NCBI GenBank assembly: GCA_019279435.1
Contig: JAAALK010000286.1
Coordinates: 34,037,712-34,101,711 of the forward strand
Direction: 5' to 3'
Origin: Zizania palustris
Lineage: Eukaryota > Streptophyta > Magnoliopsida > Poales > Poaceae
Length of the DNA: 64,000 nucleotides
Position numbers and translations under genes: made by a program. Position 1 is the first letter of the stretch, and every line of letters begins with the position of its first letter. The notes below the pieces were generated by a model. The model had not been told where the DNA came from. It worked only from the letters and a program-made list of their open reading frames with translations, and ran no database searches. Shown here one piece after another: positions 10,718-20,558 of this stretch.

Positions 10718-13700
10718 CTAGAAAGGATACACAACACCCAAATCCCCTCGTAAACGCTCAAATGTAGACTGATCTAGGGGTTTGGTAAAGATGTCAGCCA
10801 ACTGATGATGGGTATCAACATGAATAAGGTCAATGACACCTTTCTCATATTGATCCCGCAAGAAATGAAAGCGCACATCAATATGTTTGGTTTTTGAATG
10901 GAGACATGGGTTTTTCCCTACACTAATAGCACTAGTGCTGTCGCAAAACAATGGAACCCTGGTAGGAAAGAGCAACCCAAAGTCTCGAAGAGTGGAAATC
11001 ATCCAAACCATCTGTGAGCAGCAGCTAGCAGCAGCTACATACTCAGCCTCTGTGGTCGAAAGAGCAACTCCAGATTGCTTTCGAGAAGACCAAGATACAA
11101 GGGAAGAACCAAGAAACTGGCAAGTACCAGAAGTCGACTTGCGATCCAACCGGCACCCACCAAAGTCAGCGTCCGAAAAGCCAGATAAATCAAGTGATGA
11201 TGATGCTGAATAATAAAGACCAAGATCAGGCGCATAGGTGAGATACCTGAAAATGCGCTTGACAGCCTGCCGGTGAGACGCGCGTGGTGAAGACTGAAAA
11301 CGCGCGCAAAGTCCCACGGCGAACTGTATGTCTGGCCTTGTCGCCGTCAAGTACAGCAGCGAACCGATCATCCCTCGAAACTCTCTTTCATTGACCTTGA
11401 CACCGCTCTCGTCCTTGTCCAAACCTCCGGAGGTACCCATCGGGGTCATCTGCGGCTTCAATTCACCACCAAAGTCAAATTTCTTAAGCATGTCACGAGT
11501 ATATTTACCTTGGTGGATGAAGGTGCCGTCCTTGGTCTGCTTGATCTGGAGCCCTAAAAAGTACTTAAGCTCACCCATGAGGCTCATCTCAAACTCACTG
11601 TGCATCTGCTCAGAAAACTTGGACACAAGAGAATCAGTAGTACCGCCAAAAATAATATCGTCCACATAAATCTGAGCGACTAAGAAATCTGAAGCATCTC
11701 TGAGCAGAAAAAGAGTTTTATCCACAGAACCCATCACAAAGCCCTTCCCCAACAAAAACTGCTTTAACCGGTCATACCAAGCCCTGGGGGCTTGCTTCAA
11801 CCCGTATAAAGCTTTGTGCAACTTAAAAACATGTCGAGGAAACTTAGGGTTTTCAAAACCGGGGGGTTGCCTAACATAAACTTCCTCCTCTATAAACCCG
11901 TTCAGAAAAGCACTCTTAACGTCCATTTGAAAAAGCTTAAAACCCTTCGAAACGGCAAAAGCTAGAAGAATACGAATGGACTCAAGACGGGCAACAGGAG
12001 CGAAGGTTTCTTCAAAGTCAATACCTTCCTTCTGGCAATAACCCTGGGCAACTAGTCGAGCCTTGTTGCGCACCACAACCCCATCTTCACCTTGTTTGTT
12101 CTTGAACACCCACTTGGTGCCTATGGGGTTGCATTCTGATGGCGGCTCAACTAATGTCCAAACCCGATTGCGGACAAAATTCTCAAGCTCTTCTTGCATA
12201 GCATTAATCCAATTTGAATCAGAAAGAGCATGAGAGACGTCTCTAGGCTCAAAAGATGCAACAAAAGCCGATTCAGCAAACACAGCAAGAGAGGCAGAAG
12301 AACGCAAAGTCCTCTCAGTCAAATCACCAATGATGAGCTCTGAGGGGTGGTCACGCTGAACTGCTCGGGTTCCCTGGTGATCTGAAGTCACCTCACCGGA
12401 GTCAGCAGCTGGCACCTCTGGACTCGACTGAAGGGGCTCGATCGAAGTGGAAGAAGTGATCAGAGGTCCGCCTTCATCATCAGTCGAAGTCACAGAGGGT
12501 GTGGGCTCTGCGGGGGATGCAGAAGGCCCGCCCTCAACAGCAGCTGGAGTATCCTCATCTTCCTCGAAGATGGACTCTCCGAGCTCATCATCACCAGAAA
12601 GCTCAAAAGAAGGAGTCAAAGAAGGCAAGGACTCATCAAAAGAAACCTCACACGTCTCGACAAGCAGCTGGGATTCGAGGTTCCAAACACGGAAGCCTCG
12701 AGAATGCAATGCATAACCAAGAAAAATACCATCCCAGCAACGAGACTCAAACTTGTCCAAATGCCCTCCCTTCTTGAGCACAAAGCACTTGCAGCCAAAC
12801 GCTCGCAAGTGGGTCACCTTGGGCTGTCTGCCAAACCGCAACTCATATGATGTCTTACCAATGTAAGCTCGAAGAAAAATGCGGTTGGCCAGATAGCAAG
12901 CCGTGTTCATGGCTTCAGCCCAAAAACGCCTAGGAGTCCTGTGCTCATCGAGCATCGTCCTGGCCATCTCAACTAGCGTGCGGTTCTTTCGTTCCACAAC
13001 GCCGTTCTGTGGGGGAGTGTAAGGAGAAGAAAACTGATGGTCCAGATCCTGATCACCACAGAAGCTGACGAACTGAGAGTTCTTGAACTCAGAGCCGTTG
13101 TCGGAGCGAATTGCTCGCATCCGGCCATTGTTCTCATTCTTCAGCTTCAAAATCAGGTCATGGACAAATTGAAAAGTTTCATCCTTAGACTCCAAAAAGA
13201 AAACCCACGAGAAACGAGAAAAGTCGTCAACTATCACAAGTGCATACCATTTCCCACCGACTGAGCGTACCCGAGCTGGACCCACAGTGTCCAAATGTAA
13301 AAGCTCGCCTGGATACGTAGTCATCACCTGAGTCACAGGTGAGTGAGAAGCAGCAACCATTTTCCCATGACGACAGGGATGACAAACCAGATCCTTCTCC
13401 ATTTTAAGCTTGGGCAATCCTCGGATGAGATCCATAGAGCTTAACCTGACTAGCAGATCAAAACTCAAATGACCTAACCTCCTATGCCACTTCCAGAGCT
13501 CAGAAGAAGATCCAGCAATCAAACAGCGAGAAGGGCCAAAAGAACTAGAGAAGTCAATTCGAAAAACTTTACCGAAGGGTAAAATCTGACAAACCAAAGA
13601 CCCTCTAGAATCAATCACAGAAGAATTTCCCTTCTTAAAACGCACTTCCAAACCATCCTCAAGAAGTTGCGAAACAGATATTAAATTAAAGTTCAGATTT

Positions 13701-13951
13701 TTAACCAAAGCAACATTCTTTAAAGAGAAATGGTCTGAGATGTTGATTGAGCCTATGCCACTTACTTTCCCTTGACCGCTGTTCCCGAACGTGATATATT
13801 CTTTGGAGCTCGGGGGAGTGAGACTGGAGAACCATCTGTGATGTCCCGTCATGTGGCGAGAGCATCCTGAGTCCATGATCCAAACATCCTCCAGTCCCCG
13901 GTCCTGCACAATCAACGTCTGTAAGTGGGAGCAAATGGTCCGGCACCAGGT
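10718..13951 (-). CDS. Copia Pol polyprotein, A2 (protease, integrase, RT, RNase H), intact
   Basis: Encodes the enzymes of retrotransposition, acting in virus-like particles and in the nucleus. The frame opens at 13951, after a TAA at 13952-13954, and overlaps the end of gag by 40 bases in the -1 phase, so expression by frameshifting is likely. In order are the protease (DSGCSRHMTG near the N-terminus), the pre-integrase finger (HRRLGH, CHPC), the integrase triad (HLDTVGP, IRSDNGSEF, QNGVVERKNR), RT (FQMDVKSAFLNG, YVDDIIFGG) and RNase H (SDADFGG, TTEAEY, CDSTSA, HIDVRFHF). There is no stop over about 1,075 codons. No initiator ATG is evident near the frame start. Confidence 0.96.
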   Translation of the reverse strand, partial: TWCRTICSHLQTLIVQDRGLEDVWIMDSGCSRHMTGHHRWFSSLTPPSSKEYITFGNSGQGKVSGIGSINISDHFSLKNVALVKNLNFNLISVSQLLEDGLEVRFKKGNSSVIDSRGSLVCQILPFGKVFRIDFSSSFGPSRCLIAGSSSELWKWHRRLGHLSFDLLVRLSSMDLIRGLPKLKMEKDLVCHPCRHGKMVAASHSPVTQVMTTYPGELLHLDTVGPARVRSVGGKWYALVIVDDFSRFSWVFFLESKDETFQFVHDLILKLKNENNGRMRAIRSDNGSEFKNSQFVSFCGDQDLDHQFSSPYTPPQNGVVERKNRTLVEMARTMLDEHRTPRRFWAEAMNTACYLANRIFLRAYIGKTSYELRFGRQPKVTHLRAFGCKCFVLKKGGHLDKFESRCWDGIFLGYALHSRGFRVWNLESQLLVETCEVSFDESLPSLTPSFELSGDDELGESIFEEDEDTPAAVEGGPSASPAEPTPSVTSTDDEGGPLITSSTSIEPLQSSPEVPAADSGEVTSDHQGTRAVQRDHPSELIIGDLTERTLRSSASLAVFAESAFVASFEPRDVSHALSDSNWINAMQEELENFVRNRVWTLVEPPSECNPIGTKWVFKNKQGEDGVVVRNKARLVAQGYCQKEGIDFEETFAPVARLESIRILLAFAVSKGFKLFQMDVKSAFLNGFIEEEVYVRQPPGFENPKFPRHVFKLHKALYGLKQAPRAWYDRLKQFLLGKGFVMGSVDKTLFLLRDASDFLVAQIYVDDIIFGGTTDSLVSKFSEQMHSEFEMSLMGELKYFLGLQIKQTKDGTFIHQGKYTRDMLKKFDFGGELKPQMTPMGTSGGLDKDESGVKVNEREFRGMIGSLLYLTATRPDIQFAVGLCARFQSSPRASHRQAVKRIFRYLTYAPDLGLYYSASSSLDLSGFSDADFGGCRLDRKSTSGTCQFLGSSLVSWSSRKQSGVALSTTEAEYVAAASCCSQMVWMISTLRDFGLLFPTRVPLFCDSTSAISVGKNPCLHSKTKHIDVRFHFLRDQYEKGVIDLIHVDTHHQLADIFTKPLDQSTFERLRGDLGVVYPF

Positions 13952-16662
13952 TTAGCAAAAGAGCTAAACCAGTGTCGAGCCATCTGCTCAAAAGATGGAA
14001 AGCGAAAACCATCAAAAGAGTTTGGACCAAAACGCGGCTCAAAGCGCGGTCCACGGTTCTTCCTAACCCTACGGCCACGAGGTCCAGAACCGTAGCCAAC
14101 TCGGTCTGGAGCTCTGCCGGAACGAACACCACCAACTGGAGCACGGGCAAGAAAGCCGTCTCCTCTACCACCACCTACACGACGCGGCCTGGCCTCTAGC
14201 CTCTCCCCGCGCCGAGGAACACGCAGTCTACCACCCTGCTGGTAGGACTGCACCTGATCACTACGAGCCTTCTCTGCTCTCTCAACCCGCTTCCTCCTGA
14301 AGCAAAACTCCGCAAGATGCCCGTCTCTCTGACAAAACTCACAATGATAGGTAGGCTTCTTGGGATGTGGTTGAGGCTTGGGATTCTTGGGCTTGGTAGT
14401 GTTTGGTGTGGTCTTCTTGGGCTGAGAGGGTCCAGGAAGAGAGTCAAGAGAAGTGTGGAGATTTTTGGGCTTTGGAACCCAGATAGGTTTCTTGGGTGGA
14501 GCTTTAGGTGGCTCATGAATCACTCCATCCTTGGGCTGACAAGCCTGGGAGGACTCAGTGGAGTGAGTCTTGGGATATCTCTGCTCTGGAGTCATTTTAC
14601 TCCACTCCACTGCCCGGCTGAGGGCACTCTCAAAGTCAGCCTTGGTGTAGGTGTAACCTACTCCAAACCCATCCTTTCTCTTGAACTGCTGGATCATCAT
14701 GCCAAGCTGTGGCTCTCTGGCACTGATCCAACTCAGGATAGACCGGAGGTAAAAGTTCTCATTCTGAGAATCAGCTAGCTCCTCTCTCAAGGAAGCTAGA
14801 ACCTCCACCTGAGACAAGCAGGTCTCACACTCACTCTCAACTTGGACAGACTTTCCGGCTTTTAGCTTAATTAACTCCATTCTAAGAGACAGACAGTTCT
14901 CACAAACAGTGGGTGGAACTGACAGTGTCTCAAGCTCTAGCCTAGTCTGGGCAAGCTCAGCTCTCAACCTCTCCAAATCACCCGAATGCTCATTGCCCTT
15001 GGATTTCAGCTCAGCTAAGGCAGCTAGATGAGATGGGCAATCAACACAGGGTGCGACGACAGTGGCTTGAGCATCTTTCAGCTCCTGCTGAGCGCTTTCA
15101 AGCTCAGTGGCCAAAGCGTCCCTCTCATCAACCCTTTCTGTATACCTGGACTTCAAAGTCGACAGGTCACACAGAAGCACCTCACACTTCGGGCACTCAC
15201 TGCTATCACCCAAGCAAGGGGAAGAGGATAGACTCTCTATTCTACCGTTGGCCACGGCAAGCTCACTCTCTAGCTCATCTATCCTTTTCTTAGCCCCCCT
15301 AAGCAGTTTTTCCCGATATTTCAACTCCTGACGATTACTCTCAAGTAAATCTACAATTTCACGCTCATAAGACGATACCTTGCTATCGTCGTCGTCGGAG
15401 TCGTCGGAGGAGCTCTTTTCTTCTCTATCCCCAAGAGCCATGGAGCAGAAGCTCTTGCGGGATCTTCGGCGCTGGTGTGAGCGGCTCTTCGGCTTGTCTC
15501 CGAAGGCCATGAAGCAGAGGCCCGCCGGATCATCCTTGTCCTTCCCCTTCTTGATGGTGATCTCCTCATCACTTGAGCTCGATGAAGAGGAAGAAGACGT
15601 GGATCTCTTGGAGTAGCTTTTCTCCATCTCGGCGAAGAAGGCCTTGTCGCGCTTCTTGTTCTCTCGCCGGTAGTCCTTCAGGGCCTTCTTGAAGAACCGA
15701 GTCTTCGGCTTGCCCTTGGTGAAGGAGGGGCTCTCATGCTTGCCGGAGTCGTGGAAGCTGTTGCCGGTGCCCTTCTTGTATCCACTGCGCTTGGGGCAGT
15801 CGGCGATGAAGTGTCCTGGATCACCACATTCAAAGCATCCGGATTTTGTGCCGTGTCTTTTGAACATTCTTTTATCATAGACACGACGCACCCGGTTGTT
15901 AAAGAGACACAAATCATCATCTCCCAACAACTCAAGCTGGTCCTCAGTGATAGACATCAAAGAGAACCCAGCACAACTCACAGCGGAGGGATCAACAGAA
16001 GGTGTAGCAAGGGCCAGGGATTTTGATCCAGAACCAGTGAGATTTGATCTCAACTGGATATCTACCTCAGTGGCCTTTAGCTTGCTAAATAACTCAGAAA
16101 TGGTCAAGGTATCGTATGAAGTACTCTCAACGATAGATGATACCTTGATCTCCCAGATCTTTGGGTCCAAGGTATGAAGAACCTTGAGCGCCTGCTCATG
16201 ATCTGAGACTAACTGAGTACCCTCAGCCTTGTTGTCCCGAAGCTTGTTAATGATCGACTGAAAGCGACCAAACAAAGCCTCAACAGATTCACCCGGCTTC
16301 TGTGTGAAATTCTCATATTCACGCCGGTAGGTCTGATAGAGCCGAGCCTTGACCTGTGCTGTTCCCTCATGGTGTGCCTTGAGGGTAGCCCAGATCTCTC
16401 TCGCAGTGGAGAGATGACTCACTCGCTCAAATTCAGTGGGACCTAAACCAGAAAATAAAATGTTCACAGCCTTACTGTTGCTCAGATGCTGAGCAATGAT
16501 ACCAGCAGTACCTTGCTCAGTAACTGGCAGAATGACAAATGTGGTGTGAACGCAAATGTCCCATATGTCCGAACCCTGGCTCATGAGATAGGCTCGCATG
16601 CGAGTCTTCCAATAATTATAGCCATAGGCTTCCAAGGACGGGACCTTGCCAGGAGACGTCAT
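13912..16662 (-). CDS. Copia Gag polyprotein, A2, intact
   Basis: The capsid/nucleocapsid protein that packages element RNA. The first ATG is at 16662-16660, giving 916 residues; an in-frame GTG lies two codons upstream. The N-terminal third is a UBN2-type copia Gag domain (YNYWKTRMRAYL, AREIWATLKAHHEGT). A zinc knuckle CFECGDPGHFIADC lies near residue 280. It is followed by a lysine/serine-rich stretch, a long coiled-coil segment and a second knuckle-like motif, YHCEFCQRDGHLAEFC. The C-terminus is rich in Arg and Gly. This is long for a copia Gag; the extra length is the coiled coil plus the second finger, as also seen in decayed form in element B. Confidence 0.95.
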   Translation of the reverse strand: MTSPGKVPSLEAYGYNYWKTRMRAYLMSQGSDIWDICVHTTFVILPVTEQGTAGIIAQHLSNSKAVNILFSGLGPTEFERVSHLSTAREIWATLKAHHEGTAQVKARLYQTYRREYENFTQKPGESVEALFGRFQSIINKLRDNKAEGTQLVSDHEQALKVLHTLDPKIWEIKVSSIVESTSYDTLTISELFSKLKATEVDIQLRSNLTGSGSKSLALATPSVDPSAVSCAGFSLMSITEDQLELLGDDDLCLFNNRVRRVYDKRMFKRHGTKSGCFECGDPGHFIADCPKRSGYKKGTGNSFHDSGKHESPSFTKGKPKTRFFKKALKDYRRENKKRDKAFFAEMEKSYSKRSTSSSSSSSSSDEEITIKKGKDKDDPAGLCFMAFGDKPKSRSHQRRRSRKSFCSMALGDREEKSSSDDSDDDDSKVSSYEREIVDLLESNRQELKYREKLLRGAKKRIDELESELAVANGRIESLSSSPCLGDSSECPKCEVLLCDLSTLKSRYTERVDERDALATELESAQQELKDAQATVVAPCVDCPSHLAALAELKSKGNEHSGDLERLRAELAQTRLELETLSVPPTVCENCLSLRMELIKLKAGKSVQVESECETCLSQVEVLASLREELADSQNENFYLRSILSWISAREPQLGMMIQQFKRKDGFGVGYTYTKADFESALSRAVEWSKMTPEQRYPKTHSTESSQACQPKDGVIHEPPKAPPKKPIWVPKPKNLHTSLDSLPGPSQPKKTTPNTTKPKNPKPQPHPKKPTYHCEFCQRDGHLAEFCFRRKRVERAEKARSDQVQSYQQGGRLRVPRRGERLEARPRRVGGGRGDGFLARAPVGGVRSGRAPDRVGYGSGPRGRRVRKNRGPRFEPRFGPNSFDGFRFPSFEQMARHWFSSFAKPGAGPFAPTYRR

Positions 16663-16713
16663 AGTCACTACTGGGGTTTAGAACCGGTTAAGGTATGGAA
16701 AAACCCTAACCTT

Positions 16714-16725
16714 GCTCTGATACCA
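16714..16725 (-). other. Primer binding site of A2 (tRNA-iMet)
   Basis: TGGTATCAGAGC on the minus strand, two bases inside the 5' LTR. It is the standard plant initiator-methionine tRNA primer site. Confidence 0.95.
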
Positions 16726-16727
16726 CT

Positions 16728-18752
16728 TGTAGGACCGAAAGTAGCGACCAGAGGGGGGGTGAATGGGCGCCTTAAAAAAAATTCTTTCGAATTTATGGCC
16801 TGTTCCCAATACCCAACGCACCTCAAAAATACAATGCAGCAGAAAATAGACAGTAGGCCTAAGTCTAAAGGTTTCTAACCTAGAAGCAACTGATGATATA
16901 CAGTGAAAACTAAAGAGGTGCAACTAGGCAGATAGACACGTTGTAACAAGCCTAAACTTCTCAATGAAAAGATCTAAGTATGTATAAAGTGAAAAGAGAA
17001 GTTACTGTCCAAAGTTGTCTCCTGTTCGGAAGTTGGCGAAGCCCCCTTCGCACGTCGAGGTCTGCTTCGGAGGTTGGTGTCGGAGTCTGTCCGAAGTGCC
17101 GAAGGTGTCACTGTCTAGCCTAGTTCGACGTGGTAAGAAGCGAAGTGTACTTCGGAGCGAAGCAAAAGAAGTGCCGGAGCCTGGTTCGAAGTATGCACTT
17201 CGAAGACAGGACTTCGCACACAGCTTCGACTCACGAGCTTCGGAGCGAAGTAAAAACAGTGCCGAAGCTTGGTTCGAAGTAAGCGCTTCGAAGACAAGAC
17301 TTCGAAAGTACTTCGAACCGAAGGCCTCGAAGCTAAATCTTCGAACACGAACCTTCGAACACAAAGCTTCGAATACACAAACAGACAACCTTCGAAACGT
17401 AGAAGCGAAGTCTGTCACGTGACAGAAAATCAAGTCCGAAGCCAATGCCCTACCTTCGAAAAGAGCAAGCTCCGAAAAGAGAGGCGAAGGGTGACAAGCA
17501 ACACAGAAATCAGTGCGAGGCCTAGCGGAGCCACAAGCTTCGAACCCAACCTTGAAACGTGTCGAAGTAAGGACTTCGAACAGATAGGGCCGAAGCCCCT
17601 TCGCGCTATTGTTCGAAGTATGTAATGCTGTCGATCAGAAAAATGCTTCGAAGCATAGCAGCACAGAATACAAAACAAAGTTCGAAGATTGAAACGAAGC
17701 CTTCGAGTATGGTCGAATCGAAGCCTGCCTCACGGAGCTGAGGGGCTTCGAACAGAGAAGGATGACTTCGCAGAGACAGTCAGAAAAGCGATTTTAGTCC
17801 TCTCAACCCGATCGGAAAGTGGAGCAGTAAAAGTAAAAAGCTGGCGCAGAAGTACTGTAGCTGCAGTGGAGTACTACTTGTAAAACGCAAGAACTAGTAC
17901 TCTGTATGTGAAGAACAGAAGCTTCTTCACACCCGCCGAAGCCTACAGAGGCTCAAAAATCACAGGGAAACTTGCATTGAAGACGAAAATGAGCCATTAA
18001 AAAACTTTGCAGATGCAGCATACAAAGAAGTAGAGCATTTACTGCAGCATTAAAAGCACGGCAAGAAACACAGTGGGAGAACTCCCTGGCGGCGCAAGCA
18101 AGGAACAGGAGATGAGAGAGAAAACGTGAGAGGCAAAATGACCCAATAGAGTGGTATTCAATTTCAGCAAAAGGGGTAGTCCAAACCCTAGGGGTTGGGG
18201 TGCTATTTATAGGCAGCCCAACACTAGGAATATTCTACCAGCCCCTTAGGGTTTTTACAGACTCAAAAATACAGAAAATGACTCTACTGCCCTTAGGTAT
18301 TTTTACAGACACAACTGACTGACTGTGGGCCTAGAGTAACAGATGACATATCCTGAAGCTATTCTTCTGGACAGTCGGATACAGAATCAACGGTTGTCAG
18401 TTTTACGCCGAAACTGACAAAGCCTCCACCAGCTTTGCACCAGGTACCCGGATTGGGCCGGCCCGACCCCGCAGCTCTCTCAGCCCGGCAATCGCTCACC
18501 GCCCGTGTACCTGAGTCAGTCCTGGTCAACAGCCCAGTGGGTCTTCTACTGCTTCTGGCCCATGCACCCGGATTGGGCCAGCCCGACTTCGCAGCCTCCT
18601 CTGCCCGACAGTCGCTCGCTGCCCGTGTACCTGAGTCACACGTGGCCCATAAGACAGCAGATCTCTTCTTCTTCTGTCCTCTTTGACTATCGTTGACAAT
18701 GACTTATCACTTCTAGAGCCATGAGGCCCACGCTATTCAGCATGGCTCCTCA
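16728..18752 (-). repeat. 5' LTR of A2
   Basis: Nearly identical to 7364-9390; the visible differences are one A fewer in each of two A-runs (near 16775 and 16905). The TATA box is at about 18203-18211 on the minus strand. It ends next to the ATGAC target duplication. Confidence 0.96.
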
Positions 18753-18757
18753 ATGAC
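18753..18757. other. Target-site duplication of A2, right copy (ATGAC)
   Basis: Matches 7359-7363 and restores the gypsy integrase frame once A2 is ignored. Confidence 0.95.
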
Positions 18758-20558
18758 CCATCAAACCACCACCGTGTGCTTCCTGCAATAACAACAAGCG
18801 AAGAGAGCTAGCCGACACGCATAACTTGTTAGCACGAAAAAGATATCCATTATTCAGCACATATTTGTTCCAAGCACGGTCATCTATACAATTTGCAAAA
18901 GCATCTTTGAAGTCCAAATCAGTAGCATACATGTCCTTCAATGTTTCTAAACCAAAGATCTTATAATCAAGTTGAGAAAGCAATGTATAACGTCTAGATA
19001 AAGCATCAGCAATCACATTATCTTTCCCTTTCTTATGCTTAATGATATATGGAAAAGTCTCAATAAATTCTACCCATTTAGCATGTTGTTTATTCAGATT
19101 TTCTTGACTACGTATATGCTTCAATGCTTCATGATCCGAATGAATAATAAACTCCTTAGGCAAAAGGTAATGTTGCCAAGTTTCAAGCACACGCACTAAG
19201 GCATATAATTCCTTATCATAGGTAAAATAATTCAACTGTGGACCATGTAATTTCTCATTAAAATAGGCCACAGGTTTACCTCCTTGTAGCAGCACACCTC
19301 CTATTCCAAAACCACTAGCATCACATTCTAACTCAAAAGGCTTACTGAAGTCGGGTAGCTGAAGTAGAGGTGCATGTGTAAGACGATACTTGAGTGTGGC
19401 AAAAGCTTGTTCTTGTGCTGGTTCCCAAGTAAAAGTGACTCCCTTCTTGGTCAACTCATGCAAAGGACCGGCTATGGTGCTGAAATCTTTCACAAAACGC
19501 CGGTAGAAACCTGCAAGACCAAGAAAACTACGTACCTGTGTGATAGTTTGGGGTTGCGGCCAGCTATTGATTGCTTCTACCTTTGCCACGTCAACCTCAA
19601 TACCCTGTGAAGTGACAACATATCCAAGAAACACAACTCAATCCGTGCAAAACGTGCACTTCTCAATGTTACCAAACATTCTAGCCTCACGGAGGACAAA
19701 AAAAACAGCACGTAGGTGTTCAACATGTTCAGTGAGAGACTTGCTATAAACCAAGATATCATCAAAGTATACAACCACAAAGCATCCTATAAAGTGCCGT
19801 AGGACTTCATTCATCAAGCGCATGAAGGTACTAGGTGCATTAGTAAGTCCAAAAGGCATGACAAGCCACTCATATAATCCAAACTTTGTTTTAAAAGCAG
19901 TTTTCCATTCATCACCTAGTTTCATGCGAATTTGGTGGTAGCCACTACGGAGATCGATCTTAGTAAAGATAATGGCACCACTAAGCTCATCAAGCATGTC
20001 ATCCAATCTAGGAATAGGGTGTCGATATCGAATGGTGATATTATTAATAGCACGACAATCAACACACATGCGCCAACTACCATCTTTCTTAGGCACCAAC
20101 AGAACGGGTACTGCACAAGGACTAAGGCTTTCACGGACGTACCCACAATCAAGAAGGTCCTGTACTTGGTGCTCAATTTCTTTTGTCTCCTCTGGATTAG
20201 TACGGTACGCTGCACGATTAGGAAAAGACGCTCCCGGGATCAAATCAATTTGGTGCTCGATGCCGCGTATTAGTGGCAGCCCGGGTGGTATCTCAGCAGG
20301 AAAAACATCGTTAAACGCCTGCAAAAGGTCAGTGACTGCAACAGGAACAGAGCTAGGAATGTTCGCAAGTGAAAACAGCACGTTCGTGCAAATCAAGCCA
20401 TATATCATGGGAGTATCATCACAAATTTCAGCAAGGTCAGTTTTAGTTACAAGCATGACACGTCCTTTCAGATTAATAACTTGTGATGAAGAAGGAGAAG
20501 CAAATTTATCTTTCTGTTGCCTCGAAAGCGTTTTGGCTACTTGCTGATTTTCAGAAGG
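18753..20558 (-). pseudogene. Gypsy Pol: RT, RNase H and the start of the integrase finger
   Basis: Middle part of the chromovirus polyprotein. RT motifs are VPKKDGSWRMCVDCR, FTKIDLRSGYHQIRM, MPFGLTNAPSTF and the active site VVYFDDILVYS. RNase H shows ECDASGFGIGGVL, YDKELYALVR and HSDHEAL. The segment ends in EAHGGGLMGH, the histidine half of the integrase finger, exactly where A2 inserted. A TGA at 19638-19640 interrupts it between RT and the conserved FLGYVVTSQG segment. The frame continues without a shift from the protease part upstream, across a TAA at 20559-20561. Confidence 0.94.

Larger units (their letters stand above)
7364..18752 (-). mobile_element. Complete copia element A2 (Maximus/SIRE-like), apparently intact
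   Basis: An 11,389-bp element on the minus strand. It has two LTRs of 2025 and 2027 bp, a 5-bp target duplication, an iMet primer site, a gag frame, a pol frame in a different phase, a 1.3-kb untranslated region and a polypurine tract. The LTRs look identical apart from two one-base length differences in A-runs, so insertion was very recent. Neither frame has a stop, and every catalytic motif I looked for is present. It could be an autonomous, recently active element. Confidence 0.96.

Noticed and set aside
13972..15331. Plus-strand ORFs across the A2 gag
   Set aside because: They are shadows of the intact 916-codon Gag frame on the minus strand.
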